64,000 bases of DNA from Acidimicrobiaceae bacterium (GTDB lineage Bacteria > Actinomycetota > Acidimicrobiia > Acidimicrobiales > RAAP-2): NCBI GenBank assembly GCA_003152015.1, contig PLZF01000015.1, positions 57,973 to 121,972 on the forward strand, given 5' to 3'. Positions 8,192 through 17,246 of the stretch are shown one piece after another. Positions within the stretch are counted from its first letter, which is position 1. Every line of letters starts with the position of its first letter. A program made the translations under genes and the position numbers. The notes under the pieces were generated by a model. It searched no databases, had not been told where the DNA came from, and saw only the letters and a list, made by a program, of their open reading frames with translations.

Positions 8192-9484
8192 CCCGAAGAG
8201 ACGTGCCGAGGGCGGCGACCCGTCTGACCCCACCGTGCGGCGAAGCAGATCGAGGGCGGCAATGGTGGCGTATTGGCGGACCCGGTCACGATCGCCGGGC
8301 ACGGTGAACGCCACCACTTCGGTCTTGCGATCAGGCCGGGCCACACCGACGAACACGGTGCCGGGTGGCTGATCGTCCTGAGGGTCGGGCCCGGCCACAC
8401 CGGTGATCGACAGCCCCACGTCGGCGCCCAGTACCCGGCGTGCCCCCTCGGCCATGGCAATAGCCGCCTCCTCGGAGACCACCGGTCCCTTGGGAACGCC
8501 AAGCACGTCGAACTTCACCTCCGAGGCGTAGGAGACCACCGAGCCCCGGAACCATTGACTGGCCCCGGGCACGTTGACCAGCCGGGACGATGCCAGACCC
8601 CCGGTGAGCGACTCCGCCAGACCCAGGGTCAGTCCCTCCACGGCCAGGGCCCGGGCCACCGCGTGCTCAATGGCTTCGTCGTCGACCCCGAACACCACGT
8701 CCCCTGCGGCGTCGGACAGGATGCGCCTAATCTCGGTTTCCTCTGCATCCAGGAGGCCGGCCGCTGCGTCCGGGTCATCGGCCCGGACAGTCACCCGTAC
8801 CTTGATCCCTTCGATTCCACTGGCCAAGAAAGCGATGGTGGCGTTACTGGCCGGGACATCCAGCTCACCGATGTGACCAGCCAGGGCGTCGGCCAGGCCC
8901 GATTCGCTCATCCCCCAGGTCCGCAGTACCCGGCTGGCGATGACCCCTGTCGATTCCCCGTTCTCGGTCATCCGGCGCTGGAGATCGGGCAGTATCCCCC
9001 GGTCGAACATGTCGGACATCTCGTAGGGCACACCCGGCACCGCATAGATGACCTTGTGACCTAATGGGCAGATCAGCCCAGGTGCAGTGCCTTTGGTCTG
9101 GGGAATGACGGTCGCACCTTTGGGCACATCGGCCTGGCGGAGATTGGACGGCGGCATCTCCCGCCCGCGGGAAGTGAACATGGAGCTGATCCGCTCGACC
9201 AACTTCTCGTCCCGTTCCAGTGGGACATTCATCACCTCGGCGATGGCATCCCGGGTGATGTCGTCATGGGTGGGTCCGAGCCCGCCGCACACGATGATGC
9301 CGTCGCTCCGGGCCAATGCGGTACGGAAGGCCAGCACCATGCGCTGGTGGTTGTCCCCGACCGCCTGGTGGAAATGTGAGCCAATGCCGGCGGCGGCCAG
9401 GTGCTCACCCAACCATGCCGAGTTGGTGTCGGCGATCTGGCCCAGCAACAGTTCGGTCCCGACCGCCACGATCTCAATTCTCAT
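8186..9484 (-). CDS. cinA: CinA family nicotinamide-nucleotide amidohydrolase/pyrophosphatase
   Basis: A 432-aa two-domain protein. The N-terminal MoCF/COG1058 domain shows VGTELLLGQIADTNS, CGGLGPTHDDIT and PGVPYEM. The C-terminal CinA domain shows LAESLTGG, VPGASQWFRGSVVSY and GVAGPD with GTVFVGVA. In characterised members this combination deamidates NMN and hydrolyses ADP-ribose in pyridine-nucleotide recycling. Last gene of the rimO-pgsA-cinA unit, 7 bp after the pgsA stop. Confidence 0.95.
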   Translation of the reverse strand: MRIEIVAVGTELLLGQIADTNSAWLGEHLAAAGIGSHFHQAVGDNHQRMVLAFRTALARSDGIIVCGGLGPTHDDITRDAIAEVMNVPLERDEKLVERISSMFTSRGREMPPSNLRQADVPKGATVIPQTKGTAPGLICPLGHKVIYAVPGVPYEMSDMFDRGILPDLQRRMTENGESTGVIASRVLRTWGMSESGLADALAGHIGELDVPASNATIAFLASGIEGIKVRVTVRADDPDAAAGLLDAEETEIRRILSDAAGDVVFGVDDEAIEHAVARALAVEGLTLGLAESLTGGLASSRLVNVPGASQWFRGSVVSYASEVKFDVLGVPKGPVVSEEAAIAMAEGARRVLGADVGLSITGVAGPDPQDDQPPGTVFVGVARPDRKTEVVAFTVPGDRDRVRQYATIAALDLLRRTVGSDGSPPSARLFGR

Positions 9485-9491
9485 GTCCGGC

Positions 9492-10154
9492 TCAGACCTC
9501 GTCTCTCGGATCGCTCGTGTGACGGTGAACTGCCGCCGACTTGCGGCCGTCGAGGTAGTACTGACCTCCGGTGAACACCGTGAGGATCGTCGCCACCCAG
9601 ATCGCCACCGCCAACACCGTGTGGTGCTTGGCCAACGGGGGAACCAGACACAGGGCGACGGCCACGCTCTGGAAGAGCGTCTTCACCTTGGCAGTTGTAC
9701 GGGCCGGGATCGACACACCCTTTCGTCCGACCACCGATCGGTAGATGGTGATGTAGACCTCACGCACGGCGATGATGGCCACCGGCATCCACCACACGAT
9801 GCTCTTGGCTACCAGCGCAAACAACGCGCCCAGCACCACCACCTTGTCGGCCAGTGGGTCGAGGAATGCACCCGACCGGGTGGTCCCCTGTCGCCGAGCC
9901 ACCCAGCCGTCGATCCCGTCGGTGAAGGAGAGGACTCCCCACACCACAAAGTTGACCCAGTTGGCCCCCCTCACCATGATGAGGGCGATCAGCAGCGGGG
10001 TGGCCAGCAAGCGCAATCCGGTGATGCCGTTGGCCGGCGTCAACAAGGCCGAAGGCCCGAAGGTGGAGGTACGCAGGGGCGAAGTCGCTGCCGTCGATGT
10101 CGATGCTGTGGATGATGTCGATGCTGTGGATGCTGTGGAGGTCTCGTCGTTCAT
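9492..10154 (-). CDS. pgsA: CDP-diacylglycerol-glycerol-3-phosphate phosphatidyltransferase-like enzyme
   Basis: A 220-aa membrane CDP-alcohol phosphotransferase with the signature DG-xx-AR...G-xxx-D-xxx-D (D82, G83, A86, R87, G95, D99, D103) and about five or six helices. The start NGITGLRLLATPLLI is typical of PgsA, which makes phosphatidylglycerol phosphate. An unusual Ser/Thr/Ala low-complexity N-terminus (residues 5-30) is encoded by short imperfect repeats. The start codon overlaps the rimO stop by 4 bp (ATGA). Another CDP-alcohol acceptor cannot be excluded. Confidence 0.9.
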   Translation of the reverse strand: MNDETSTASTASTSSTASTSTAATSPLRTSTFGPSALLTPANGITGLRLLATPLLIALIMVRGANWVNFVVWGVLSFTDGIDGWVARRQGTTRSGAFLDPLADKVVVLGALFALVAKSIVWWMPVAIIAVREVYITIYRSVVGRKGVSIPARTTAKVKTLFQSVAVALCLVPPLAKHHTVLAVAIWVATILTVFTGGQYYLDGRKSAAVHRHTSDPRDEV

Positions 10155-11554
10155 CGGACGGCCGCAGCCTCGTGTCCGATGTTCGCCGGTTCAGCCACGA
10201 GATCGGGGCCATCGGCGCCGGTCACGATGACGTCCACAAACGAACCGACGGGCAGGTGGTCGGGCAGGACCACGATTCCGTCGATTTCGGGAGCCTCCCG
10301 GTAGGTCCGTCCCTCGCCGGGGGCGTCCACCAATACCTCGACCCGGGTGCCGATCAGCTCGTCGCGGCGGTGGGCGGTAATGGAATCTTGGAGCTCGGTG
10401 CATTCACGTAGGCGCTCGGTCACCAGGTTCTCAGGTATCTGATCATCGAGATCGGCGGCGTAGGTCCCCACCTCGTTGCTGAACGGGAAGAAGCCCACCC
10501 AGTCCAGTTGGGCCTCGCCGATCCACTCGAGGAGTTGATCGTGATCGGCTTCGGTCTCGCCCGGGTAGCCGACGATGAACGATGACCGGAAGGCGGCAGT
10601 GGGCTCCGCCTGGCGGATGGTTCGGATGCGCTCGAGGAACCGATCGCCTTCGCCCCACCGCCGCATCCGCTTGAGGAGTGGTCGGGCGACGTGCTGCAGC
10701 GAAAGGTCGAAGTAGGGCACACCGGTGGCCAACATGGCCTCGACCAACGCGTCGTCGAGCGTCGATGGGTATAGATAGAGCAACCGGGTCCACGCCACCC
10801 GCTCCGACATCGCGGCCACCAACTCCACGATCGGCCGCCTGCCACCGACGGCGGGTCCATCGATGCGTGGTTCGATCCGACCGGTCGACCGGTCGAGGGC
10901 GAACGAGGAAAGGTCCTGAGCCACCAGCACCACCTCTTTGAGGTTGCCGTTGGCCGCACCCAGCTGGTCGGCTTCGGCCAGGATCGACTCGGTGGAACGG
11001 GACCGCTGTTTGCCCCGGAACGACGGGATGGCGCAAAAGCCGCAATTCCGGTCGCAGCCTTCCGCCACTTTGATGTACGACCACGGTGCGGTGGCCGCAG
11101 GTCGCGGCAGGTTCAACAGGTCGAAGGACGGCAGTGGTCCTTGGCCGACCGTATCCGGACCAGTGGATTCGGGTTTGCGGGTCAACGACACGGGAGTGCC
11201 TGGTATCGCCACTTCGGCGGGAGCGACTTCGGCCAGCAGCGACACCCCGAACGGTGCCACCAGGTCCACTTCGGGAAGCGATTGGGCCAGTTCGTCGCCG
11301 TATCGTTCGGCCATGCAGCCGGTCACCACCAGCCGGGCACCGTCTCGGCGGGCATCCGACAACTCCAGGATGGTATCGATCGATTCCTGGCGGGCCGCCT
11401 CGATAAACGCACAGGTGTTGACGACCACCAGGTCAGCGTCCTCGGGAGTGTCCGCCGGCTCGTACCCGTCAAGGGTCAGGGTCCCCGCCAATTTGTCCGA
11501 GTCGACCTTGTTCTTCGGGCAGCCCAACGTCTCCAACCAGAAACGCTCTGCCAT
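10151..11554 (-). CDS. rimO: Ribosomal protein uS12 methylthiotransferase RimO
   Basis: A 467-aa radical-SAM methylthiotransferase modifying an aspartate of ribosomal protein S12. Three N-terminal UPF0004 cysteines (C12, C48, C80) bind the auxiliary cluster. The radical-SAM motif C-xxx-C-xx-C is at C167, C171, C174. FIVGYPGETEADH and a C-terminal TRAM domain complete the family pattern. The LGCPKN-xVDSD start is RimO rather than MiaB in style. First gene of a three-gene unit with pgsA and cinA. Confidence 0.95.
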   Translation of the reverse strand: MAERFWLETLGCPKNKVDSDKLAGTLTLDGYEPADTPEDADLVVVNTCAFIEAARQESIDTILELSDARRDGARLVVTGCMAERYGDELAQSLPEVDLVAPFGVSLLAEVAPAEVAIPGTPVSLTRKPESTGPDTVGQGPLPSFDLLNLPRPAATAPWSYIKVAEGCDRNCGFCAIPSFRGKQRSRSTESILAEADQLGAANGNLKEVVLVAQDLSSFALDRSTGRIEPRIDGPAVGGRRPIVELVAAMSERVAWTRLLYLYPSTLDDALVEAMLATGVPYFDLSLQHVARPLLKRMRRWGEGDRFLERIRTIRQAEPTAAFRSSFIVGYPGETEADHDQLLEWIGEAQLDWVGFFPFSNEVGTYAADLDDQIPENLVTERLRECTELQDSITAHRRDELIGTRVEVLVDAPGEGRTYREAPEIDGIVVLPDHLPVGSFVDVIVTGADGPDLVAEPANIGHEAAAVR

Positions 11555-11608
11555 CGGGACATTCTACCGAGGACTGGGCGGACGGCCTACGGCAGGCACG
11601 AAGCCGCC

Positions 11609-12175
11609 TTACGGGACGACATCCAGCAGGTCGGCCAGGCGGAAGTACTGCTCGGAATCATCCCCGAGAAGCTCTGACACCCAACGGAGGACCTCGGTCC
11701 TGTCGATCTCGGTGCCCCAGCCGATCATGGCATCGATGTCAACCCAGTCTTTCGGGCGGTCGAAAATGGCCTTGCACACCACCAGGTGCTCCGGCGCCAG
11801 GATGGGGATCTGCATCGGTCCGAATTCGACCAGACGCTGACGCCGGGCCATCTCGTAGTGCAGCTCCAAAGTGGCGAAGAATGCATCGAGATAGGAACCG
11901 GCCCAGTTGAGCCGTGCCTGACCATCCTGCTTGATCATTTTCCGGTCGGATTCCGAGACGGTGACGCCCAGGTGGGTCAGCGCCCCGAGCACTGGGTCGG
12001 CCTGGGCGGGAGGTACCGTCAGGTTCAGATCGATGTCGGTCGTGGCACGCGGGTTGCGATACCAGGCGAGAGCGATGGCACCGCCGAACTGATGGGTCAC
12101 CCGCATCGAGTCGAGCAGTTCGTGTACCGCCAATATCTTGGCCACCAGCCCGCCGAGACGTTTCGGCTCGTTCAC
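11609..12175 (-). CDS. AbiEii/MNT-like nucleotidyltransferase, toxin candidate
   Basis: A 188-aa protein with the nucleotidyltransferase-fold signature GGAIALAWY-x7-DIDLNL (roughly residues 31-52): a GG loop followed by two catalytic aspartates. A later LELHYEM stretch could give the third carboxylate. This is the layout of AbiEii-type and MNT-type toxins and of small uncharacterised NTases. It begins 2 bp after the stop of the upstream 158-aa protein, so the two are translationally coupled, as in many toxin-antitoxin pairs. The substrate is unknown. Confidence 0.65.
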   Translation of the reverse strand: MNEPKRLGGLVAKILAVHELLDSMRVTHQFGGAIALAWYRNPRATTDIDLNLTVPPAQADPVLGALTHLGVTVSESDRKMIKQDGQARLNWAGSYLDAFFATLELHYEMARRQRLVEFGPMQIPILAPEHLVVCKAIFDRPKDWVDIDAMIGWGTEIDRTEVLRWVSELLGDDSEQYFRLADLLDVVP

Positions 12176-12177
12176 CT

Positions 12178-12651
12178 TCAGACCGGGCTCGCGCCGACGC
12201 GTCGTTGCTCGGCTATCCGGGACAGAACCGGAAAGCCCAGCGGTTCGAACGGCCTGGGCGGCTGGGAACGCAGGATGGCGTCGGTGAAACCCAGCAGGTC
12301 GATCAGCGCCGGGCCCGGGTCCGGTCGCTCTCTGGTCGGCGGTTGTTCCAGAGCTTGCGCCATGCGGCGCGAAGACTCCACAAAATGGCGATGGGACCCA
12401 TCGGCGGCCTCGGCCACCACCCGCTGGTCGACCTGGGCTTCCATTGCCGGTACCCGCGCCCCGACTCGCCGGGCCGAAGTAAGAACAGCCCGTGCATCGA
12501 ATGGTCGCTCCGCCCGGCCGGCGGCCACGGCCAGAACCTGGTCTGTGAGGATGCCGAAGTTGGCCAGGCTGCGGGCTCGGGGGCCCTTGGCCGTGTGGAC
12601 CGACTCGCGGATCTCGAATCGCCCGGCCGGTCGGGCGACGACATAGGCCAT
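12178..12651 (-). CDS. Partner of the nucleotidyltransferase, antitoxin candidate
   Basis: A protein of ~157 aa with no family I can name. The N-terminus (AYVVARPAGRFEIRESVHT, then GPRARSLANF) looks like a small beta-rich domain seen at the start of some transposase-like proteins; the rest is helical and charged. I prefer ATG 12651; a GTG two codons earlier is possible. A TAATCT box lies immediately upstream with no ribosome-binding site, so the mRNA may be leaderless. Tight coupling to the NTase gene is the main reason for the antitoxin suggestion. Confidence 0.55.
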   Translation of the reverse strand: MAYVVARPAGRFEIRESVHTAKGPRARSLANFGILTDQVLAVAAGRAERPFDARAVLTSARRVGARVPAMEAQVDQRVVAEAADGSHRHFVESSRRMAQALEQPPTRERPDPGPALIDLLGFTDAILRSQPPRPFEPLGFPVLSRIAEQRRVGASPV

Positions 12652-12706
12652 ACCCACTAGATTACCACTACGGAATACCCACTAGGTTGTGCCGGCCGTC
12701 ATTGAG

Positions 12707-12795
12707 CGGAGAGGGAGGGATTTGAACCCTCGGACCCAGTTACCTAGGTCAACTCATTAGCAGTGAGTCCGATTCGGCCGCTCTCGCACCTCTCC
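12707..12795 (-). tRNA. tRNA-Ser(GCT)
   Basis: An 89-nt gene on the minus strand. The acceptor arm GGAGAGG pairs with CCTCTCC. The anticodon stem ACTCA/TGAGT encloses CTGCTAA, giving anticodon GCT. A long variable arm marks a class II tRNA, and the T-arm GAGGGTTCAAATCCCTC is intact. CCA is not encoded. The element's integrase gene starts ~130 bp beyond the 5' end. Confidence 0.95.
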
Positions 12796-12923
12796 ATACC
12801 TGGTCAGCTACAGTTTTTTCCGTCTACTAGCTGTCCAGATTTTTGCCATATCCTACTCCTGTCCTAATCCCGATAACATGGTCGTTGCGAGACGGACCAC
12901 TAATAGGGAGGCACGAACAGGAC

Positions 12924-14045
12924 ATGACACGGCAATCATACGGTGCAGGAAGCATGTCGGTACGAGAACCGGGCGTTTGGCGATTGCGCGTCATGGTCGA
13001 GGGTAAGCAAGTGCAACGAACATTCCGAGGAACAGAGGCCGCCGCACGAAAAGAACTGCGCCAGTTGGATGTGCTGCCGGCGACCCCGCCGAAAGGCGTA
13101 CGCACCTTCGGTGACCTGTTGGACGAGTGGATGACCTTTCAGGAGTCACGGGGGCGTGCGCCCAAGACCCTCGACGAGAACAGGCGAGAAGTTGAGGCGC
13201 GCATCCGCCCACGATTAGGAAACATTCCGGTCACGGATCTCACCGCTCACCACTTGGACAAGGCCTTCTCCGCTTGGTCAGCCGAGGGCTTGGCGGCATC
13301 CTCCGTGCACCGGCATGCGGCCGTCATATCCGCTGCGCTCACGCAAGGTGTGAAGTGGGGATGGTTGGACGCTTCACCGGCCATGCGAGCGAGTGCACCA
13401 ACTGCCGCCAGCAGTCGCAAGCTCGTAACGCCGTCCACGAAAGAAGTGGCCATGCTGATCAGGACGGCCCAGTTGGATGACCCGGTGATGGCAGCAGCAG
13501 TCGCCCTGGCTTTCGTAACCGGTGCTCGACGCGGCGAGTTGTGCGCTCTCCTTTGGTCGGACTTTGACCTCGAGATGGGCACGGTCCGGATTGAAAAGTC
13601 GCTTTCACAGGTGGGCAGCGATCTAGCCGTTAAGTCGACCAAGACGGACAGGGGCCGGTCAGTCTCACTCGACGCCCGAGCGGTCGCGCTGCTGAAGAAC
13701 CACCAGAGATGGCAGCGCAGCTTGTCGGATGCCGCAGAGTCACCGCTTGTCAAAGATCCCTACGTGTTGAGCGACAATGCGAACGGCGCGCGACCGATCG
13801 AACCCTCGAAGATTACGGACCGGTTTACGGCACTACGCAAAGCAGCCAAGGTGCGGCCGGGAGTGCGATTCCACGACCTGCGCCACGCACACGTCACGCA
13901 ACTCCTGTCTGCTGGTGTCGACGCCACCACGGTGGCCAACCGTGTTGGCCATGCATCAACGCGAATGACCTTGGACCGCTATGGGCATGCGCTTCCGGCC
14001 GGTGACGTGGCAGCCGCCAAGCTGATCGGTGCCCTGCTCCCGTGA
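12924..14045 (+). CDS. int: Tyrosine recombinase/integrase
   Basis: A 373-aa site-specific tyrosine recombinase of the phage/ICE type. The N-terminal AP2-like arm-binding region (SYGAGSM...VWRLRVMVEGKQVQRTF) is followed by a SAM-like core-binding domain (TFGDLLDEWMTFQ). The catalytic domain carries R203 (ARRGE), K240, H317-xx-R320 (HDLRH), H343 and nucleophile Y353. ATG 12924 is taken as the start because homology begins there. It lies beside tRNA-Ser, the usual target of such enzymes, and opens the accessory region. No excisionase gene is visible. Confidence 0.93.
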   Translation: MTRQSYGAGSMSVREPGVWRLRVMVEGKQVQRTFRGTEAAARKELRQLDVLPATPPKGVRTFGDLLDEWMTFQESRGRAPKTLDENRREVEARIRPRLGNIPVTDLTAHHLDKAFSAWSAEGLAASSVHRHAAVISAALTQGVKWGWLDASPAMRASAPTAASSRKLVTPSTKEVAMLIRTAQLDDPVMAAAVALAFVTGARRGELCALLWSDFDLEMGTVRIEKSLSQVGSDLAVKSTKTDRGRSVSLDARAVALLKNHQRWQRSLSDAAESPLVKDPYVLSDNANGARPIEPSKITDRFTALRKAAKVRPGVRFHDLRHAHVTQLLSAGVDATTVANRVGHASTRMTLDRYGHALPAGDVAAAKLIGALLP

Positions 14046-14528
14046 AATAAACGTGGCCGGACCCTGTTGATCGGCCCACCTGACCGATCTCTTGTTGTCG
14101 GTGCAGGTGATTCCACGAAGGCCGCATGATCGACTCTCAGGACCCCTGACCCTCGGAGCTCGCGAGCAACACTCGAAAATCCAACTCTGATCCGTAGATC
14201 TGCACGACCCACTTACCGTCACATACCGTCACAGTCCGGGAAGCTCATTTATGTACTGTGAGCTGGGACGATCCTCGCTCTCATTTGACCACAACTCACC
14301 ACCATATACCGGGACTTTCCACGGTTTGCGGCCGTTTGGTTCTCACGGTGGTTCTCACGAAGTGGACCTTTCGTCGTTCTAACGAGATGAACCTTCTGTT
14401 TTTTTATCAGATGCTCCGTACCGGCATCCCTCCGTTATTGACACCAACTAGAACGAGGGTGATGCGAATTTGCATCTCTACGAAGCCCTCAGCGGCCGCA
14501 CGTCACAGGGGCGGGTCAGACTCTATCC
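14046..14528. other. Non-coding 0.48 kb after the integrase
   Basis: No frame with a credible start or family was found. Visible structure: a short direct repeat TACCGTCACA-type near 14215-14232 and an inverted repeat GATGC-N6-GCATC centred on AATT at 14461-14476, about 50 bp before the next gene. The latter could be an operator. This is also a possible position for attP arm sites. Confidence 0.5.
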
Positions 14529-14879
14529 ATGTCGAAAGCCTTACTCGTCCTCTTGACCGTCACAAGTGGGATCTTCACCGTCGCCGGGATGGCCACGGTA
14601 GCGATCAACTACTTCGGGACAGCGCACCTCGCTCGGACGATGAAGGAGCAACTGGACGAGGAGGCCGTTCAGCGTTCGGCCTTGGGTAACCTGGCCTGGA
14701 TCGAGGACTACCAGTTCGAGAGCGTGAACCTCCAGCCGACCAAGGAACGGCTTGACGACCTTCGCCGCACCGTACTGGACTCGCTGAGCCCTCGCTGGTA
14801 CTTGGGGGCTGGATTGGGGTGCCTCGTCATCGGGGCCATGCTCGGCGTCGCAGCGGGGGTTGGGGGTGTGCTCCGATAG
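14529..14879 (+). CDS. Small two-helix membrane protein
   Basis: A 116-aa protein of unknown function. An N-terminal membrane helix (ALLVLLTVTSGIFTVAGMATVAI) is followed by a ~55-residue acidic region with KEQLDEEAVQRSALGNL and a second helix (WYLGAGLGCLVIGAMLGVAAGVGG). Coding use looks natural and an ATG start is available, though the ribosome site is weak. Nothing in the neighbours fixes its role. Confidence 0.5.
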   Translation: MSKALLVLLTVTSGIFTVAGMATVAINYFGTAHLARTMKEQLDEEAVQRSALGNLAWIEDYQFESVNLQPTKERLDDLRRTVLDSLSPRWYLGAGLGCLVIGAMLGVAAGVGGVLR

Positions 14880-15068
14880 AAGAGGAGCCTGCCCGCGAAT
14901 GGGGTGGGTCGCTACCCTCAAAAGGACCGTGTCCACGCTCCCCCTCGCCGTGCAGGCAGTACTTCCGGACCGAGGGTCGAGGTGACAGATGCCCTCAGTG
15001 GATTCAATCGGACAGGCTCAAAGCCCGGTGCTCAACACAAGCAGCTGAGGGGGCGGGCCCACGCCGAG

Positions 15069-15283
15069 TGAGACTTGGCTACTTCTTAGATCGGACCTCG
15101 AACGACCGAGGGGATTCGCCGGGTATTGCGGCAACGTGGCGAGACTCGATTGACAAGGCGATGCAGGATCATGAGGCAAAAGCGCCGAATGCTCCTTACG
15201 ATCGGATGGCGGTCGTGTCGGCGGCGCTCCTGATCACAACCCGACAGAATGCCTTGCGGGCAACAGGTGAGTCGTACTTGTGA
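15069..15283 (+). CDS. Possible small hypothetical protein
   Basis: A GTG-started frame of ~71 aa with normal-looking composition (LGYFLDRTSND, DSIDKAMQDHEAKAPNAPYDRMAVVSAALLI). No family recognised, no clear ribosome site, and the frame continues upstream with shadow-like composition. It could be the 3' end of a decayed gene. Confidence 0.25.
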
Positions 15284-15314
15284 ACTGCACGACGCCGGGA
15301 CGGACGTGGGGTGT

Positions 15315-17246
15315 TCAGGGTCCCGTACATGCGGCCACCTGAATGGGCGAGGTAGGTGGCACAGCGTCCACGATGGACGGGAATACCGTCGTCGACAGCC
15401 AGTCCCGGATCACTGCAGTGGCCACCACGTCGTCCTCGTTGTAGGCGAGGAGCCTGGCCCGATTCTCCTCCCGGACGGCAGGATCCGGATGATTGACCGC
15501 ACGGTCATACCAGACCGTCGACTGATCGCCGCCGGGGTCGTCGTCCCTCCACTCGAATCCGGCCAAAGGGGCCACCTTCTTCAGCCCCAGCCCGCCGCCG
15601 GTGATGATCCTGCTCTTCACCACGGCGTGGAGGTCGACCCACTGGGGGCTGGCGATGAACTGGCGGACCTCATCGACGGTCGGACCGGTGATGGCCTTTG
15701 CGGCGATCCGGAGCATCTTGGTGTTCTCCGCAGAGCTGTAGCAGTAGGCGGCGAATGTCCGGCCGTCTGCTGTAGTGGCGTCCCTCAGGTCGATCATCCA
15801 GGTCCAGAACCCGGCGAAGACGTCTGCCTCGATCCCGTCGTCGAGCGGATCCCAACGCACGAATGGGAGGTAGCCCGGTACCGTCCCCGACCTGACGGAA
15901 CGGCTGACCCTCACCCCCCACAGGTAGACGCCGGACTCACTGTTCTCCATGTCCACATCGACTTCCACGTCCGCCCTCGGGACGTCGACCAACTCGGCCC
16001 CCCGGCGCAGGAAGGGCACCCCGGCGGTGGCGGCACGTGCCTGGTCGATGAGGCTGGGGAGGTGGCCGATCCGCAGGGAGGCGATCTCCGAGGTCCTTGC
16101 ATCCAGCGCTCCGAGATCCCCGACGGTGGTCATCCCTTTCGACTCCAGTCGGCGCAGCCGGGTGCGCTTTCTCCCCCCGAGGGCATCCCGCAGCTCCGTC
16201 GCAGGCGGAAGTCCCCCGCAGATCGCCAGCACCTCGTGCAGGTCGACCTTGGCATCGGTCGACGATTCCCCGAGGGCGACCGCTGCGGTAGACCAGTCGA
16301 GGCCAGCGAGGTCCGACCGGGTGGCGATGCCCTGCCGCGTCAACCTGAGGGCGCTCGACCAGGTGACGCCGCCGACGAGGGAGACGCTGTCCCCTCTGAT
16401 GAGTCGGTCTCCGCAAACGTGGCGCCATGAGCATCCGGTGCACTCGCCTTTGCGGAGCGGAATGACCAATGGGGCCTTCGTCGGGTCGTTGTTGCGCTCC
16501 ATCTGACGGGCGATGACCCGCAATCGGAGGTCGAACTCACGGTCGTAGATCTCAAGCGCCGAACGGGTCCCCTTCCTCCACCGTGGCTCGGCGAGATCGC
16601 ACCACCACACCGCACCGTCCACTCCGATGATGCCGCCCCAGCTCTGCTCCGATGCCAGGCCCGCCGCCTCGAGGAGCCGCCGGTAGTGGGCGAGCTGGAG
16701 GGCGTCCTTCAAGGCATGGGAAGTGGGTTCGAGGCCCTCCATCTCCACGCTGGCCTCCGGCCGGGGATCGGGCAGTTCCGACCGCAGCTCCGAGCCTTCG
16801 GCGGACGCCGACACGATGCCGTGGTGCTTGACATCGACCGGAGCCCAGCCCCCGCCCACCCGGACCAGGACATCGGGCCGGCCGGTCCGCCGGTTGAGAT
16901 GATCGTCCGGCAGCCAACTGCCCAAGACGATCGACACGTCCGACTGCAGGGCGGCTGCTGTCGCCGTCTGCTGATCGGCTTTCGAGGCCGGCTCGATCAG
17001 CACCACGCGGTCGCCGTGATGTCGGAGGAGCGCCTCGAACACCTCCCGTTCGTACATACGGCCGCCGTCGACCCGGGCCCGCTCGGCCTCGGATAGCGGT
17101 ACCTCCTCGACGTCGAGCGACTCGTCGCACTCGAGCTGTGCGACGACGGGGCACCGCCTGGCTACGTAGGAGCCTTGGAGTGGTACCGAGCTTGCAATGT
17201 CGACCGCTCCCATGAGACCAAGCCTACGGACCTGACAGACCCTCAC
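15315..17246 (-). CDS. TM0106-type RecB-like nuclease with RNase H-like C-terminal domain
   Basis: A 643-aa protein with two nuclease modules. The N-terminal Cas4/RecB-type PD-(D/E)XK domain has D125 and DVK (138-140), with cysteines C32 and C40 and a later C-xx-C...C group (CTGCSWRHVC) fit to hold an Fe-S cluster. The C-terminal part carries a DEDD-like exonuclease pattern (DVDMENSESGVYLWGV; YNEDDVVATAVIRDWL), as in TM0106/YprB-type proteins. The GTG start overlaps the preceding stop (GTGA); ATG 17213 is an alternative. Cellular role of the family is unproven, but a DNA-processing or defence role is likely here. Confidence 0.8.
   Translation of the reverse strand: MRVCQVRRLGLMGAVDIASSVPLQGSYVARRCPVVAQLECDESLDVEEVPLSEAERARVDGGRMYEREVFEALLRHHGDRVVLIEPASKADQQTATAAALQSDVSIVLGSWLPDDHLNRRTGRPDVLVRVGGGWAPVDVKHHGIVSASAEGSELRSELPDPRPEASVEMEGLEPTSHALKDALQLAHYRRLLEAAGLASEQSWGGIIGVDGAVWWCDLAEPRWRKGTRSALEIYDREFDLRLRVIARQMERNNDPTKAPLVIPLRKGECTGCSWRHVCGDRLIRGDSVSLVGGVTWSSALRLTRQGIATRSDLAGLDWSTAAVALGESSTDAKVDLHEVLAICGGLPPATELRDALGGRKRTRLRRLESKGMTTVGDLGALDARTSEIASLRIGHLPSLIDQARAATAGVPFLRRGAELVDVPRADVEVDVDMENSESGVYLWGVRVSRSVRSGTVPGYLPFVRWDPLDDGIEADVFAGFWTWMIDLRDATTADGRTFAAYCYSSAENTKMLRIAAKAITGPTVDEVRQFIASPQWVDLHAVVKSRIITGGGLGLKKVAPLAGFEWRDDDPGGDQSTVWYDRAVNHPDPAVREENRARLLAYNEDDVVATAVIRDWLSTTVFPSIVDAVPPTSPIQVAACTGP

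Noticed and set aside
15315..17246. Cas4 protein
   Set aside because: The N-terminal nuclease domain and Cys residues resemble Cas4, but the length, the RNase H-like C-terminal domain and the lack of CRISPR components fit TM0106-type proteins better.
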